A stretch of DNA of 64,000 nt from assembly GCA_032622095.1 (NCBI GenBank), contig CP136064.1, forward strand, positions 252,342,484 through 252,406,483, in the 5' to 3' direction. Shown piece after piece: positions 1 through 8,644 of this stretch. Numbering within the stretch: the first letter of the stretch is position 1; the number at the start of each line of letters is the position of its first letter. Made by a program: the position numbers and the translations under genes. The notes beneath the pieces are model-generated. The model ran no database searches. It was not told where the DNA came from and saw only the letters and a program-made list of their open reading frames with translations. The stretch is from Siphonodentalium dalli. Taxonomy: Eukaryota > Mollusca > Scaphopoda > Gadilida > Siphonodentaliidae.

Positions 1-59
1 CTTCTCGACAACAAATGTGCTAGCTGCTCAAGAAGCTAAATTTGCGTTCATATCTCGCC

Positions 60-143
60 GCATCGGTGGTTCAGTGGTAGAATGCTCGCCTGCCACGCGG
101 GCGTGCCACGCGGGCGACCCGGGTTCGATTCCCGGCCGATGCA
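60..143 (+). pseudogene. tRNA-Gly(GCC), A1, 13-nt duplication
   Basis: The 13 nt covering the anticodon and 3' half of its stem (GTGCCACGCGGGC) are present twice in tandem, giving 84 nt instead of 71 and two GCC triplets. The clover-leaf cannot form normally unless one copy is looped out. A and B boxes are intact, so it may still be transcribed. Confidence 0.8.
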
Positions 144-304
144 AAATAAGTTTTTTTCACTGATTTTGTTTGTGGATATCCACCTCATTTTGGACTATGC
201 AGTTTAATTGGGAACTTGAGAAAAACAAATTTCATTGGCACATAAATTTGTTTAAAGAAAACGGACGGACTTGCGATTCGCATTTCATCGAGCAAAATTA
301 CTGT

Positions 305-388
305 TGTCAGAAGTGGGATTCGAACCCACGCCGGGAAGACCCGACTGCGACCTGAACGCAGCGCCTTAGACCACTCGGCCATCCTGAC
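305..388 (-). tRNA. tRNA-Leu(CAG), A1
   Basis: Consensus 84-nt body. Confidence 0.96.
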
Positions 389-663
389 TACAGAAAGACT
401 GCAACGGTATCCTGCTCAAAGTGAGACAATGGTATTGTGGATATATTTTAGTTCCCTTCTGGCTGTCGTTGCATTCTTAACGCACACATCCGATTGCTGA
501 TTTTTTGGTGGGTATATATATATGATAAATGTACGTGATTCTATATAGTTATATTATGGCTATTAAGTTTTCATAAACAGGCCTTCTTGGTCATAAAACA
601 TAATTTTATATTTTGTTTTCAAATCAGCGAAAATGCGTTATGAAGAGCACTGTTTTCATTACT

Positions 664-736
664 GTCCCAGTAGCTCCGCGGATAGAGCGCCGGACTTCTA
701 ATCCAGAGGCCGTGGGTTCGATCCCCACCTGGGATG
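664..736 (+). tRNA. tRNA-Arg(TCT), A1, two changes
   Basis: nt14 A to C removes the near-universal A14 of the D loop, also part of the A box. nt28 T to C leaves a C28-A42 mismatch in the anticodon stem. Function is doubtful. Confidence 0.75.
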
Positions 737-860
737 CACAGATATTTTTAAATCTTGGAATCAAAATTCGGTCGTCGTGCCTTGCTGACCTGCAAAGCGA
801 TTGTTGACAAACTGTTGAATAACGAATATAATGTCTTATAAAATGGTGTATTTATCGTAA

Positions 861-931
861 GCGCCGCTGGTGTAGTGGTATCATGCAAGATTCCCATTCT
901 TGCGACCCGGGTTCGATTCCCGGGCGGCGCA
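861..931 (+). tRNA. tRNA-Gly(CCC), A1
   Basis: Consensus 71-nt body. Confidence 0.96.
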
Positions 932-1041
932 TATCTACTTTTTCAGTTAAATATGACAGGCCATAATTTAGCTGACATTTCTAATGGATTCAATTTTTAA
1001 CAGAGGAATGTCATTTTAGAAAACCACCATTTTTACCATGG

Positions 1042-1113
1042 AGCAGAGTGGCGCAGTGGTAGCGTGCTGGGCCCATAACCCAGAGGTCCGAGGATCGAAA
1101 CCTCGCTCTGCTA
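1042..1113 (+). tRNA. tRNA-iMet(CAT), A1
   Basis: Consensus 72-nt initiator body. Confidence 0.96.
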
Positions 1114-1403
1114 ATATTTTCGTCAAGGGGAGAGGAAGGAAGAATTATCACTTTGTTTGAAAGTAAATACAGTAAGAATGTGCGTGTGTGTTTTAATGTT
1201 TATATTAAAATATGGTTTTATTTATTATTGCTAGCAAATTAAAAAAAAAACGCTTCTTAAATGAATCGTGCACATGCATTTCAAGGGAGACTCGAAATGC
1301 ATGACTTGTCCAGTCTATCGTTATAAAGTTCAAAGTCGCGTTGACTTCTCGACAACAAATGTGCTGGCTGCTCAAGAAGCTAAATTTGCGTTCATATCTC
1401 GCC

Positions 1404-1474
1404 GCATCGGTGGTTCAGTGGTAGAATGCTCGCCTGCCACGCGGGCGACCCGGGTTCGATTCCCGGCCAATGCA
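1404..1474 (+). tRNA. tRNA-Gly(GCC), A2
   Basis: nt66 G to A breaks the C5-G66 acceptor pair; otherwise consensus. Confidence 0.88.
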
Positions 1475-1635
1475 AAATAAGTTTTTTTCACTGATTTTGT
1501 TTGTGGATATCCACCTCATTTTGGACTATGCAGTTTAATTGGGAACTTGAGAAAAACAAATTTCATTGGCACATAAATTTGTTTAAAGAAAACGGACGGA
1601 CTTGCGATTCGCATTTCATCGAGCAAAATTACTGT

Positions 1636-1719
1636 TGTCAGAAGTGGGATTCGAACCCACGCCGGGAAGACCCGACTGCGACCTGAACGCAGCGCCTTAG
1701 ACCACTCGGCCACCCTGAC
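1636..1719 (-). tRNA. tRNA-Leu(CAG), A2
   Basis: nt7 A to G turns the last acceptor pair into a G-T wobble. Confidence 0.93.
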
Positions 1720-1994
1720 TACAGAAAGACTGCAACGGTATCCTGCTCAAAGTGAGACAATGGTATTGTGGATATATTTTAGTTCCCTTCTGGCTGTCGT
1801 TGCATTCTTAACGCACACATCCGATTGCTGATTTTTTGGTGGGTATATATATATGATAAATGTACGTGATTCTATATAGTTATATTATGGCTATTAAGTT
1901 TTCATAAACAGGCCTTCTTGGTCATAAAACATAATTTTATATTTTGTTTTCAAATCAGCGAAAATGCGTTATGAAGAGCACTGTTTTCATTACT

Positions 1995-2067
1995 GTCCCA
2001 GTAGCTCAGCGGATAGAGCGCTGGACTTCTAATCCAGAGGCCGTGGGTTCGATCCCCACCTGGGATG
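1995..2067 (+). tRNA. tRNA-Arg(TCT), A2
   Basis: Consensus 73-nt body. Confidence 0.96.
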
Positions 2068-2191
2068 CACAGATATTTTTAAATCTTGGAATCAAAATTC
2101 GGTCGTCGTGCCTTGCTGACCTGCAAAGCGATTGTTGACAAACTGTTGAATAACGAATATAATGTCTTATAAAATGGTGTATTTATCGTAA

Positions 2192-2262
2192 GCGCCGCTG
2201 GTGTAGTGGTATCATGCAAGATTCCCATTCTTGCGACCCGGGTTCGATTCCCGGGCGGCGCA
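2192..2262 (+). tRNA. tRNA-Gly(CCC), A2
   Basis: Consensus body. Confidence 0.96.
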
Positions 2263-2372
2263 TATCTACTTTTTCAGTTAAATATGACAGGCCATAATTT
2301 AGCTGACATTTCTAATGGATTCAATTTTTAACAGAGGAATGTCATTTTAGAAAACCACCATTTTTGCCATGG

Positions 2373-2444
2373 AGCAGAGTGGCGCAGTGGTAGCGTGCTG
2401 GGCCCATAACCCAGAGGTCCGAGGATCGAAACCTCGCTCTGCTA
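2373..2444 (+). tRNA. tRNA-iMet(CAT), A2
   Basis: Consensus body; 5' flank has TTGCCATGG instead of TTACCATGG. Confidence 0.96.
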
Positions 2445-2733
2445 ATATTTTCGTCAAGGGGAGAGGAAGGAAGAATTATCACTTTGTTTGAAAGTAAATA
2501 CAGTAAGAATGTGCGTGTGTGTTTTAATGTTTATATTAAAATATGGTTTTATTTATTATTGCTAGCAAATTAAAAAAAAACGCTTCTTAAATGAATCGTG
2601 CACATGCATTTCAAGGGAGACTCGAAATGCATGACTTGTCCAGTCTATCGTTATAAAGTTCAAAGTCGCGTTGACTTCTCGACAACAAATGTGCTGGCTG
2701 CTCAAGAAGCTAAATTTGCGTTCATATCTCGCC

Positions 2734-2804
2734 GCATCGGTGGTTCAGTGGTAGAATGCTCGCCTGCCACGCGGGCGACCCGGGTTCGATTCCCGGCCGA
2801 CGCA
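2734..2804 (+). tRNA. tRNA-Gly(GCC), A3
   Basis: nt68 T to C gives an A3-C68 acceptor mismatch; shared with A5. Confidence 0.9.
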
Positions 2805-2965
2805 AAATAAGTTTTTTTCACTGATTTTGTTTGTGGATATCCACCTCATTTTGGACTATGCAGTTTAATTGGGAACTTGAGAAAAACAAATTTCATTGGC
2901 ACATAAATTTGTTTAAAGAAAACGGACGGACTTGCGATTCGCATTTCATCGAGCAAAATTACTGT

Positions 2966-3049
2966 TGTCAGAAGTGGGATTCGAACCCACGCCGGGAAGA
3001 CCCGACTGCGACCTGAACGCAGCGCCTTAGACCACTCGGCCATCCTGAC
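2966..3049 (-). tRNA. tRNA-Leu(CAG), A3
   Basis: Consensus body. Confidence 0.96.
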
Positions 3050-3324
3050 TACAGAAAGACTGCAACGGTATCCTGCTCAAAGTGAGACAATGGTATTGTG
3101 GATATATTTTAGTTCCCTTCTGGCTGTCGTTGCATTCTTAACGCACACATCCGATTGCTGATTTTTTGGTGGGTATATATATATGATAAATGTACGTGAT
3201 TCTATATAGTTATATTATGGCTATTAAGTTTTCATAAACAGGCCTTCTTGGTCATAAAACATAATTTTATATTTTGTTTTCAAATCAGCGAAAATGCGTT
3301 ATGAAGAGCACTGTTTTCATTACT

Positions 3325-3397
3325 GTCCCAGTAGCTCAGCGGATAGAGCGCTGGACTTCTAATCCAGAGGCCGTGGGTTCGATCCCCACCTGGGATG
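3325..3397 (+). tRNA. tRNA-Arg(TCT), A3
   Basis: Consensus body. Confidence 0.96.
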
Positions 3398-3521
3398 CAC
3401 AGATATTTTTAAATCTTGGAATCAAAATTCGGTCGTCGTGCCTTGCTGACCTGCAAAGCGATTGTTGACAAACTGTTGAATAACGAATATAATGTCTTAT
3501 AAAATGGTGTATTTATCGTAA

Positions 3522-3592
3522 GCGCCGCTGGTGTAGTGGTATCATGCAAGATTCCCATTCTTGCGACCCGGGTTCGATTCCCGGGCGGCGCA
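3522..3592 (+). tRNA. tRNA-Gly(CCC), A3
   Basis: Consensus body. Confidence 0.96.
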
Positions 3593-3702
3593 TATCTACT
3601 TTTTCAGTTAAATATGACAGGCCATAATTTAGCTGACATTTCTAATGGATTCAATTTTTAACAGAGGAATGTCATTTTAGAAAACCACCATTTTTACCAT
3701 GG

Positions 3703-3774
3703 AGCAGAGTGGCGCAGTGGTAGCGTGCTGGGCCCATAACCCAGAGGTCCGAGGATCGAAACCTCGCTCTGCTA
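3703..3774 (+). tRNA. tRNA-iMet(CAT), A3
   Basis: Consensus body. Confidence 0.96.
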
Positions 3775-3932
3775 ATATTTTCGTCAAGGGGAGAGGAAGG
3801 AAGAATTATCACTTTGTTTGAAAGTAAATACAGTAAGAATGTGCGTGTGTGTTTTAATGTTTATATTAAAATATGGTTTTATTTATTATTGCTAGCAAAT
3901 TAAAAAAAAACGCTTCTTAAATGAATCGTGCA

Positions 3933-3963
3933 CATGCATTTCAAGGGAGACTCGAAATGCATG
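3933..3963. repeat. 10-bp inverted repeat in iMet-Gly spacer (A3/A4 example)
   Basis: CATGCATTTC at 3933-3942 and its exact complement GAAATGCATG at 3954-3963 flank an 11-base loop, about 100 bp upstream of tRNA-Gly(GCC). I see the same hairpin at this place in every unit. A role is unknown: it could be a factor site, a hairpin in a read-through transcript, or simply carried along with the array. Confidence 0.7.
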
Positions 3964-4063
3964 ACTTGTCCAGTCTATCGTTATAAAGTTCAAAGTCGCG
4001 TTGACTTCTCGACAACAAATGTGCTGGCTGCTCAAGAAGCTAAATTTGCGTTCATATCTCGCC

Positions 4064-4134
4064 GCATCGGTGGTTCAGTGGTAGAATGCTCGCCTGCCAC
4101 GCGGGCGACCCGGGTTCGATTCCCGGCCGATGCA
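4064..4134 (+). tRNA. tRNA-Gly(GCC), A4 (reference copy)
   Basis: Glycine tRNA reading GGC and GGU codons. The 71-nt gene folds as a full clover-leaf: acceptor GCATCGG with CCGATGC and discriminator A, D stem GTTC/GAAT with one G-T, anticodon stem CTCGC/GCGGG, loop CTGCCAC with anticodon GCC at nt33-35, and T arm CCGGG-TTCGATT-CCCGG. The A box lies near nt8-19 (TGGTTCAGTGGT) and the B box at nt50-60 (GGTTCGATTCC); both are close to the Pol III consensus. There is no intron and no encoded CCA. A T7 run follows 7 bases downstream. It converges on tRNA-Leu across a 161-bp spacer. This sequence is the consensus for the array; 36 of 45 copies match it as far as I can see. Confidence 0.98.
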
Positions 4135-4141
4135 AAATAAG

Positions 4142-4148
4142 TTTTTTT
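4142..4148 (+). terminator. Pol III terminator of Gly(GCC), A4
   Basis: Seven Ts, the strongest T-run in the unit. It is repeated behind the other Gly(GCC) copies. Confidence 0.88.
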
Positions 4149-4162
4149 CACTGATTTTGTTT

Positions 4163-4174
4163 GTGGATATCCAC
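4163..4174. repeat. 12-bp perfect palindrome between convergent Gly and Leu genes
   Basis: GTGGATATCCAC is its own reverse complement. It lies 28 bp after the Gly(GCC) gene, beyond its T7 run, and recurs in every unit. A dimeric protein site is possible, but no function can be read from the sequence. Confidence 0.6.
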
Positions 4175-4284
4175 CTCATTTTGGACTATGCAGTTTAATT
4201 GGGAACTTGAGAAAAACAAATTTCATTGGCACATAAATTTGTTTAAAGAAAACGGACGGACTTGCGATTCGCATTTCATCGAGC

Positions 4285-4288
4285 AAAA
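4285..4288 (-). terminator. Pol III terminator of Leu, A4
   Basis: TTTT on the minus strand, 7 bases after the Leu 3' end. This is the minimum T-run for Pol III release in animals. Confidence 0.75.
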
Positions 4289-4295
4289 TTACTGT

Positions 4296-4379
4296 TGTCA
4301 GAAGTGGGATTCGAACCCACGCCGGGAAGACCCGACTGCGACCTGAACGCAGCGCCTTAGACCACTCGGCCATCCTGAC
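4296..4379 (-). tRNA. tRNA-Leu(CAG), A4 (reference copy)
   Basis: Leucine tRNA reading CUG. It is a class II tRNA of 84 nt: acceptor GTCAGGA with TTCTGAC (one G-T) and discriminator A73, the residue LeuRS requires in animals. The anticodon stem is CTGCG/CGCAG around loop TTCAGGT, with CAG at nt35-37. The long variable arm forms CGGG-TCTT-CCCG, and the T arm contains GTGGG-TTCGAAT-CCCAC. The A box begins at TGGCCGAGTGG. No intron. It is the only gene of the unit on the opposite strand, so it converges with Gly(GCC) and diverges from Arg. 41 of 45 copies are unchanged. Confidence 0.98.
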
Positions 4380-4654
4380 TACAGAAAGACTGCAACGGTA
4401 TCCTGCTCAAAGTGAGACAATGGTATTGTGGATATATTTTAGTTCCCTTCTGGCTGTCGTTGCATTCTTAACGCACACATCCGATTGCTGATTTTTTGGT
4501 GGGTATATATATATGATAAATGTACGTGATTCTATATAGTTATATTATGGCTATTAAGTTTTCATAAACAGGCCTTCTTGGTCATAAAACATAATTTTAT
4601 ATTTTGTTTTCAAATCAGCGAAAATGCGTTATGAAGAGCACTGTTTTCATTACT
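4380..4654. promoter_or_regulatory. Divergent Leu/Arg spacer, A4 example
   Basis: A 275-bp AT-rich spacer between the 5' ends of tRNA-Leu (minus) and tRNA-Arg (plus). It holds an alternating TATATATATAT tract at 4504-4514, 125 bp from Leu and 141 bp from Arg. That is too far from either gene to act as a normal -30 TATA element. No other recognisable promoter is visible; both genes have internal promoters. The tract varies slightly in length (two bases longer before Arg in C4, shortened before Leu in B25). Confidence 0.35.
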
Positions 4655-4727
4655 GTCCCAGTAGCTCAGCGGATAGAGCGCTGGACTTCTAATCCAGAGG
4701 CCGTGGGTTCGATCCCCACCTGGGATG
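4655..4727 (+). tRNA. tRNA-Arg(TCT), A4 (reference copy)
   Basis: Arginine tRNA reading AGA (and AGG by wobble). The 73-nt gene pairs GTCCCAG with CTGGGAT (terminal G-T) and ends with discriminator G, usual for arginine tRNAs. Anticodon stem CTGGA/TCCAG encloses loop CTTCTAA with TCT at nt34-36. The T arm is GTGGG-TTCGATC-CCCAC. The A box is TAGCTCAGCGG and the B box GGTTCGATCCC. Unlike many animal Arg(TCT) genes there is no intron. A T5 run follows. The spacer to Gly(CCC) is 124 bp; this is where the SINE inserted in four units. Confidence 0.98.
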
Positions 4728-4735
4728 CACAGATA

Positions 4736-4740
4736 TTTTT
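4736..4740 (+). terminator. Pol III terminator of Arg, A4
   Basis: TTTTT, 8 bases past the gene end. Confidence 0.82.
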
Positions 4741-4851
4741 AAATCTTGGAATCAAAATTCGGTCGTCGTGCCTTGCTGACCTGCAAAGCGATTGTTGACA
4801 AACTGTTGAATAACGAATATAATGTCTTATAAAATGGTGTATTTATCGTAA

Positions 4852-4922
4852 GCGCCGCTGGTGTAGTGGTATCATGCAAGATTCCCATTCTTGCGACCCG
4901 GGTTCGATTCCCGGGCGGCGCA
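4852..4922 (+). tRNA. tRNA-Gly(CCC), A4 (reference copy)
   Basis: Glycine tRNA reading GGG. The 71-nt gene has acceptor GCGCCGC/GCGGCGC with discriminator A, anticodon stem CAAGA/TCTTG and loop TTCCCAT. With the conserved T at the second loop base the anticodon is CCC (nt33-35), not TCC as a quick look at TTCCC might suggest. The T arm is CCGGG-TTCGATT-CCCGG. As I recall it, the whole gene equals a human tRNA-Gly-CCC, which would be striking conservation. It is the least variable gene of the unit: I noticed no change in any of 44 copies. T5 follows. Confidence 0.96.
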
Positions 4923-4929
4923 TATCTAC

Positions 4930-4934
4930 TTTTT
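4930..4934 (+). terminator. Pol III terminator of Gly(CCC), A4
   Basis: TTTTT, 7 bases past the gene end. Confidence 0.82.
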
Positions 4935-5032
4935 CAGTTAAATATGACAGGCCATAATTTAGCTGACATTTCTAATGGATTCAATTTTTAACAGAGGAAT
5001 GTCATTTTAGAAAACCACCATTTTTACCATGG

Positions 5033-5104
5033 AGCAGAGTGGCGCAGTGGTAGCGTGCTGGGCCCATAACCCAGAGGTCCGAGGATCGAAACCTCGCTCT
5101 GCTA
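5033..5104 (+). tRNA. tRNA-iMet(CAT), A4 (reference copy)
   Basis: Initiator methionine tRNA, which carries methionine to the start codon with eIF2. Initiator status rests on several hallmarks: the A1-T71 terminal pair, three G-C pairs GGG/CCC closing the anticodon stem, C rather than T just before the CAT anticodon (loop CCCATAA, anticodon nt33-35), and a T loop ATCGAAA that starts and ends with A. The acceptor is AGCAGAG/CTCTGCT and the D stem GCGC/GCGT. The B box is GGATCGAAACC. A TTTT run follows. It ends the forward trio; the next unit's Gly(GCC) is 290 bp on. 32 of 45 copies are unchanged. Confidence 0.98.
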
Positions 5105-5107
5105 ATA

Positions 5108-5111
5108 TTTT
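5108..5111 (+). terminator. Pol III terminator of iMet, A4
   Basis: TTTT, 3 bases past the gene end. It is the closest and shortest forward T-run in the unit. Confidence 0.78.
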
Positions 5112-5181
5112 CGTCAAGGGGAGAGGAAGGAAGAATTATCACTTTGTTTGAAAGTAAATACAGTAAGAATGTGCGTGTGTG

Positions 5182-5201
5182 TTTTAATGTTTATATTAAA
5201 A
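5182..5201. repeat. 7-bp inverted repeat after iMet (A4 example)
   Basis: TTTTAAT at 5182-5188 pairs with ATTAAAA at 5195-5201 around six bases. It is present in every unit. It is AT-only, so it may be incidental. Confidence 0.4.
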
Positions 5202-5393
5202 TATGGTTTTATTTATTATTGCTAGCAAATTAAAAAAAAACGCTTCTTAAATGAATCGTGCACATGCATTTCAAGGGAGACTCGAAATGCATGACTTGTC
5301 CAGTCTATCGTTATAAAGTTCAAAGTCGCGTTGACTTCTCGACAACAAATGTGCTAGCTGCTCAAGAAGCTAAATTTGCGTTCATATCTCGCC

Positions 5394-5464
5394 GCATCGG
5401 TGGTTCAGTGGTAGAATGCTCGCCTGCCACGCGGGCGACCCGGGTTCGATTCCCGGCCGACGCA
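5394..5464 (+). tRNA. tRNA-Gly(GCC), A5
   Basis: nt68 T to C, A3-C68 acceptor mismatch, as in A3 two units upstream. Confidence 0.9.
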
Positions 5465-5625
5465 AAATAAGTTTTTTTCACTGATTTTGTTTGTGGATAT
5501 CCACCTCATTTTGGACTATGCAGTTTAATTGGGAACTTGAGAAAAACAAATTTCATTGGCACATAAATTTGTTTAAAGAAAACGGACGGACTTGCGATTC
5601 GCATTTCATCGAGCAAAATTACTGT

Positions 5626-5709
5626 TGTCAGAAGTGGGATTCGAACCCACGCCGGGAAGACCCGACTGCGACCTGAACGCAGCGCCTTAGACCACTCGGC
5701 CATCCTGAC
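5626..5709 (-). tRNA. tRNA-Leu(CAG), A5
   Basis: Consensus body. Confidence 0.96.
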
Positions 5710-5984
5710 TACAGAAAGACTGCAACGGTATCCTGCTCAAAGTGAGACAATGGTATTGTGGATATATTTTAGTTCCCTTCTGGCTGTCGTTGCATTCTTA
5801 ACGCACACATCCGATTGCTGATTTTTTGGTGGGTATATATATATGATAAATGTACGTGATTCTATATAGTTATATTATGGCTATTAAGTTTTCATAAACA
5901 GGCCTTCTTGGTCATAAAACATAATTTTATATTTTGTTTTCAAATCAGCGAAAATGCGTTATGAAGAGCACTGTTTTCATTACT

Positions 5985-6057
5985 GTCCCAGTAGCTCAGC
6001 GGATAGAGCGCTGGACTTCTAATCCAGAGGCCGTGGGTTCGATCCCCACCTGGGATG
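5985..6057 (+). tRNA. tRNA-Arg(TCT), A5
   Basis: Consensus body. Confidence 0.96.
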
Positions 6058-6181
6058 CACAGATATTTTTAAATCTTGGAATCAAAATTCGGTCGTCGTG
6101 CCTTGCTGACCTGCAAAGCGATTGTTGACAAACTGTTGAATAACGAATATAATGTCTTATAAAATGGTGTATTTATCGTAA

Positions 6182-6252
6182 GCGCCGCTGGTGTAGTGGT
6201 ATCATGCAAGATTCCCATTCTTGCGACCCGGGTTCGATTCCCGGGCGGCGCA
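6182..6252 (+). tRNA. tRNA-Gly(CCC), A5
   Basis: Consensus body. Confidence 0.96.
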
Positions 6253-6362
6253 TATCTACTTTTTCAGTTAAATATGACAGGCCATAATTTAGCTGACATT
6301 TCTAATGGATTCAATTTTTAACAGAGGAATGTCATTTTAGAAAACCACCATTTTTACCATGG

Positions 6363-6434
6363 AGCAGAGTGGCGCAGTGGTAGCGTGCTGGGCCCATAAC
6401 CCAGAGGTCCGAGGATCGAAACCTCGCTCTGCTA
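6363..6434 (+). tRNA. tRNA-iMet(CAT), A5
   Basis: Consensus body. Confidence 0.96.
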
Positions 6435-6723
6435 ATATTTTCGTCAAGGGGAGAGGAAGGAAGAATTATCACTTTGTTTGAAAGTAAATACAGTAAGAAT
6501 GTGCGTGTGTGTTTTAATGTTTATATTAAAATATGGTTTTATTTATTATTGCTAGCAAATTAAAAAAAAACGCTTCTTAAATGAATCGTGCACATGCATT
6601 TCAAGGGAGACTCGAAATGCATGACTTGTCCAGTCTATCGTTATAAAGTTCAAAGTCGCGTTGACTTCTCGACAACAAATGTGCTGGCTGCTCAAGAAGC
6701 TAAATTTGCGTTCATATCTCGCC

Positions 6724-6794
6724 GCATCGGTGGTTCAGTGGTAGAATGCTCGCCTGCCACGCGGGCGACCCGGGTTCGATTCCCGGCCGATGCA
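6724..6794 (+). tRNA. tRNA-Gly(GCC), A6
   Basis: Consensus body. Confidence 0.96.
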
Positions 6795-6955
6795 AAATAA
6801 GTTTTTTTCACTGATTTTGTTTGTGGATATCCACCTCATTTTGGACTATGCAGTTTAATTGGGAACTTGAGAAAAACAAATTTCATTGGCACATAAATTT
6901 GTTTAAAGAAAACGGACGGACTTGCGATTCGCATTTCATCGAGCAAAATTACTGT

Positions 6956-7039
6956 TGTCAGAAGTGGGATTCGAACCCACGCCGGGAAGACCCGACTGCG
7001 ACCTGAACGCAGCGCCTTAGACCACTCGGCCATCCTGAC
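6956..7039 (-). tRNA. tRNA-Leu(CAG), A6
   Basis: Consensus body. Confidence 0.96.
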
Positions 7040-7314
7040 TACAGAAAGACTGCAACGGTATCCTGCTCAAAGTGAGACAATGGTATTGTGGATATATTTT
7101 AGTTCCCTTCTGGCTGTCGTTGCATTCTTAACGCACACATCCGATTGCTGATTTTTTGGTGGGTATATATATATGATAAATGTACGTGATTCTATATAGT
7201 TATATTATGGCTATTAAATTTTCATAAACAGGCCTTCTTGGTCATAAAACATAATTTTATATTTTGTTTTCAAATCAGCGAAAATGCGTTATGAAGAGCA
7301 CTGTTTTCATTACT

Positions 7315-7387
7315 GTCCCAGTAGCTCAGCGGATAGAGCGCTGGACTTCTAATCCAGAGGCCGTGGGTTCGATCCCCACCTGGGATG
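7315..7387 (+). tRNA. tRNA-Arg(TCT), A6
   Basis: Consensus body. Confidence 0.96.
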
Positions 7388-7511
7388 CACAGATATTTTT
7401 AAATCTTGGAATCAAAATTCGGTCGTCGTGCCTTGCTGACCTGCAAAGCGATTGTTGACAAACTGTTGAATAACGAATATAATGTCTTATAAAATGGTGT
7501 ATTTATCGTAA

Positions 7512-7582
7512 GCGCCGCTGGTGTAGTGGTATCATGCAAGATTCCCATTCTTGCGACCCGGGTTCGATTCCCGGGCGGCGCA
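7512..7582 (+). tRNA. tRNA-Gly(CCC), A6
   Basis: Consensus body. Confidence 0.96.
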
Positions 7583-7692
7583 TATCTACTTTTTCAGTTA
7601 AATATGACAGGCCATAATTTAGCTGACATTTCTAATGGATTCAATTTTTAACAGAGGAATGTCATTTTAGAAAACCACCATTTTTACCATGG

Positions 7693-7764
7693 AGCAGAGT
7701 GGCGCAGTGGTAGCGTGCTGGGCCCATAACCCAGAGGTCCGAGGATCGAAACCTCGCTCTGCTA
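7693..7764 (+). tRNA. tRNA-iMet(CAT), A6
   Basis: Consensus body. Confidence 0.96.
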
Positions 7765-8053
7765 ATATTTTCGTCAAGGGGAGAGGAAGGAAGAATTATC
7801 ACTTTGTTTGAAAGTAAATACAGTAAGAATGTGCGTGTGTGTTTTAATGTTTATATTAAAATATGGTTTTATTTATTATTGCTAGCAAATTAAAAAAAAA
7901 CGCTTCTTAAATGAATCGTGCACATGCATTTCAAGGGAGACTCGAAATGCATGACTTGTCCAGTCTATCGTTATAAAGTTCAAAGTCGCGTTGACTTCTC
8001 GACAACAAATGTGCTAGCTGCTCAAGAAGCTAAATTTGCGTTCATATCTCGCC

Positions 8054-8124
8054 GCATCGGTGGTTCAGTGGTAGAATGCTCGCCTGCCACGCGGGCGACC
8101 CGGGTTCGATTCCCGGCCGATGCA
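8054..8124 (+). tRNA. tRNA-Gly(GCC), A7
   Basis: Consensus body. Confidence 0.96.
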
Positions 8125-8285
8125 AAATAAGTTTTTTTCACTGATTTTGTTTGTGGATATCCACCTCATTTTGGACTATGCAGTTTAATTGGGAACTTGA
8201 GAAAAACAAATTTCATTGGCACATAAATTTGTTTAAAGAAAACGGACGGACTTGCGATTCGCATTTCATCGAGCAAAATTACTGT

Positions 8286-8369
8286 TGTCAGAAGTGGGAT
8301 TCGAACCCACGCCGGGAAGACCCGACTGCGACCTGAACGCAGCGCCTTAGACCACTCGGCCATCCTGAC
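8286..8369 (-). tRNA. tRNA-Leu(CAG), A7
   Basis: Consensus body. Confidence 0.96.
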
Positions 8370-8644
8370 TACAGAAAGACTGCAACGGTATCCTGCTCAA
8401 AGTGAGACAATGGTATTGTGGATATATTTTAGTTCCCTTCTGGTTGTCGTTGCATTCTTAACGCACACATCCGATTGCTGATTTTTTGGTGGGTATATAT
8501 ATATGATAAATGTACGTGATTCTATATAGTTATATTATGGCTATTAAGTTTTCATAAACAGGCCTTCTTGGTCATAAAACATAATTTTATATTTTGTTTT
8601 CAAATCAGCGAAAATGCGTTATGAAGAGCACTGTTTTCATTACT

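Noticed and set aside
1268-1480. Recurring 61-109 codon open frames in every unit (for example 1268-1480, 1501-1686, 1944-2138)
   Set aside because: Each runs through a tRNA gene and its spacer. Their conservation is that of the whole repeat, and several start at GTG or TTG. No protein signal.
4504-4514. TATATATATAT tract as a TATA box for Leu or Arg
   Set aside because: It is 125-141 bp from the genes, not near -30, and both genes have good internal promoters.
4852-4922. Reading the second glycine tRNA as Gly(TCC)
   Set aside because: The loop is TTCCCAT between CAAGA and TCTTG, so the middle three bases are CCC. TCC would require shifting the stem by one and losing a pair.
5033-5104. Elongator tRNA-Met
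   Set aside because: A1-T71 pair, GGG/CCC anticodon-stem pairs, C before the anticodon and A-starting T loop are initiator traits.
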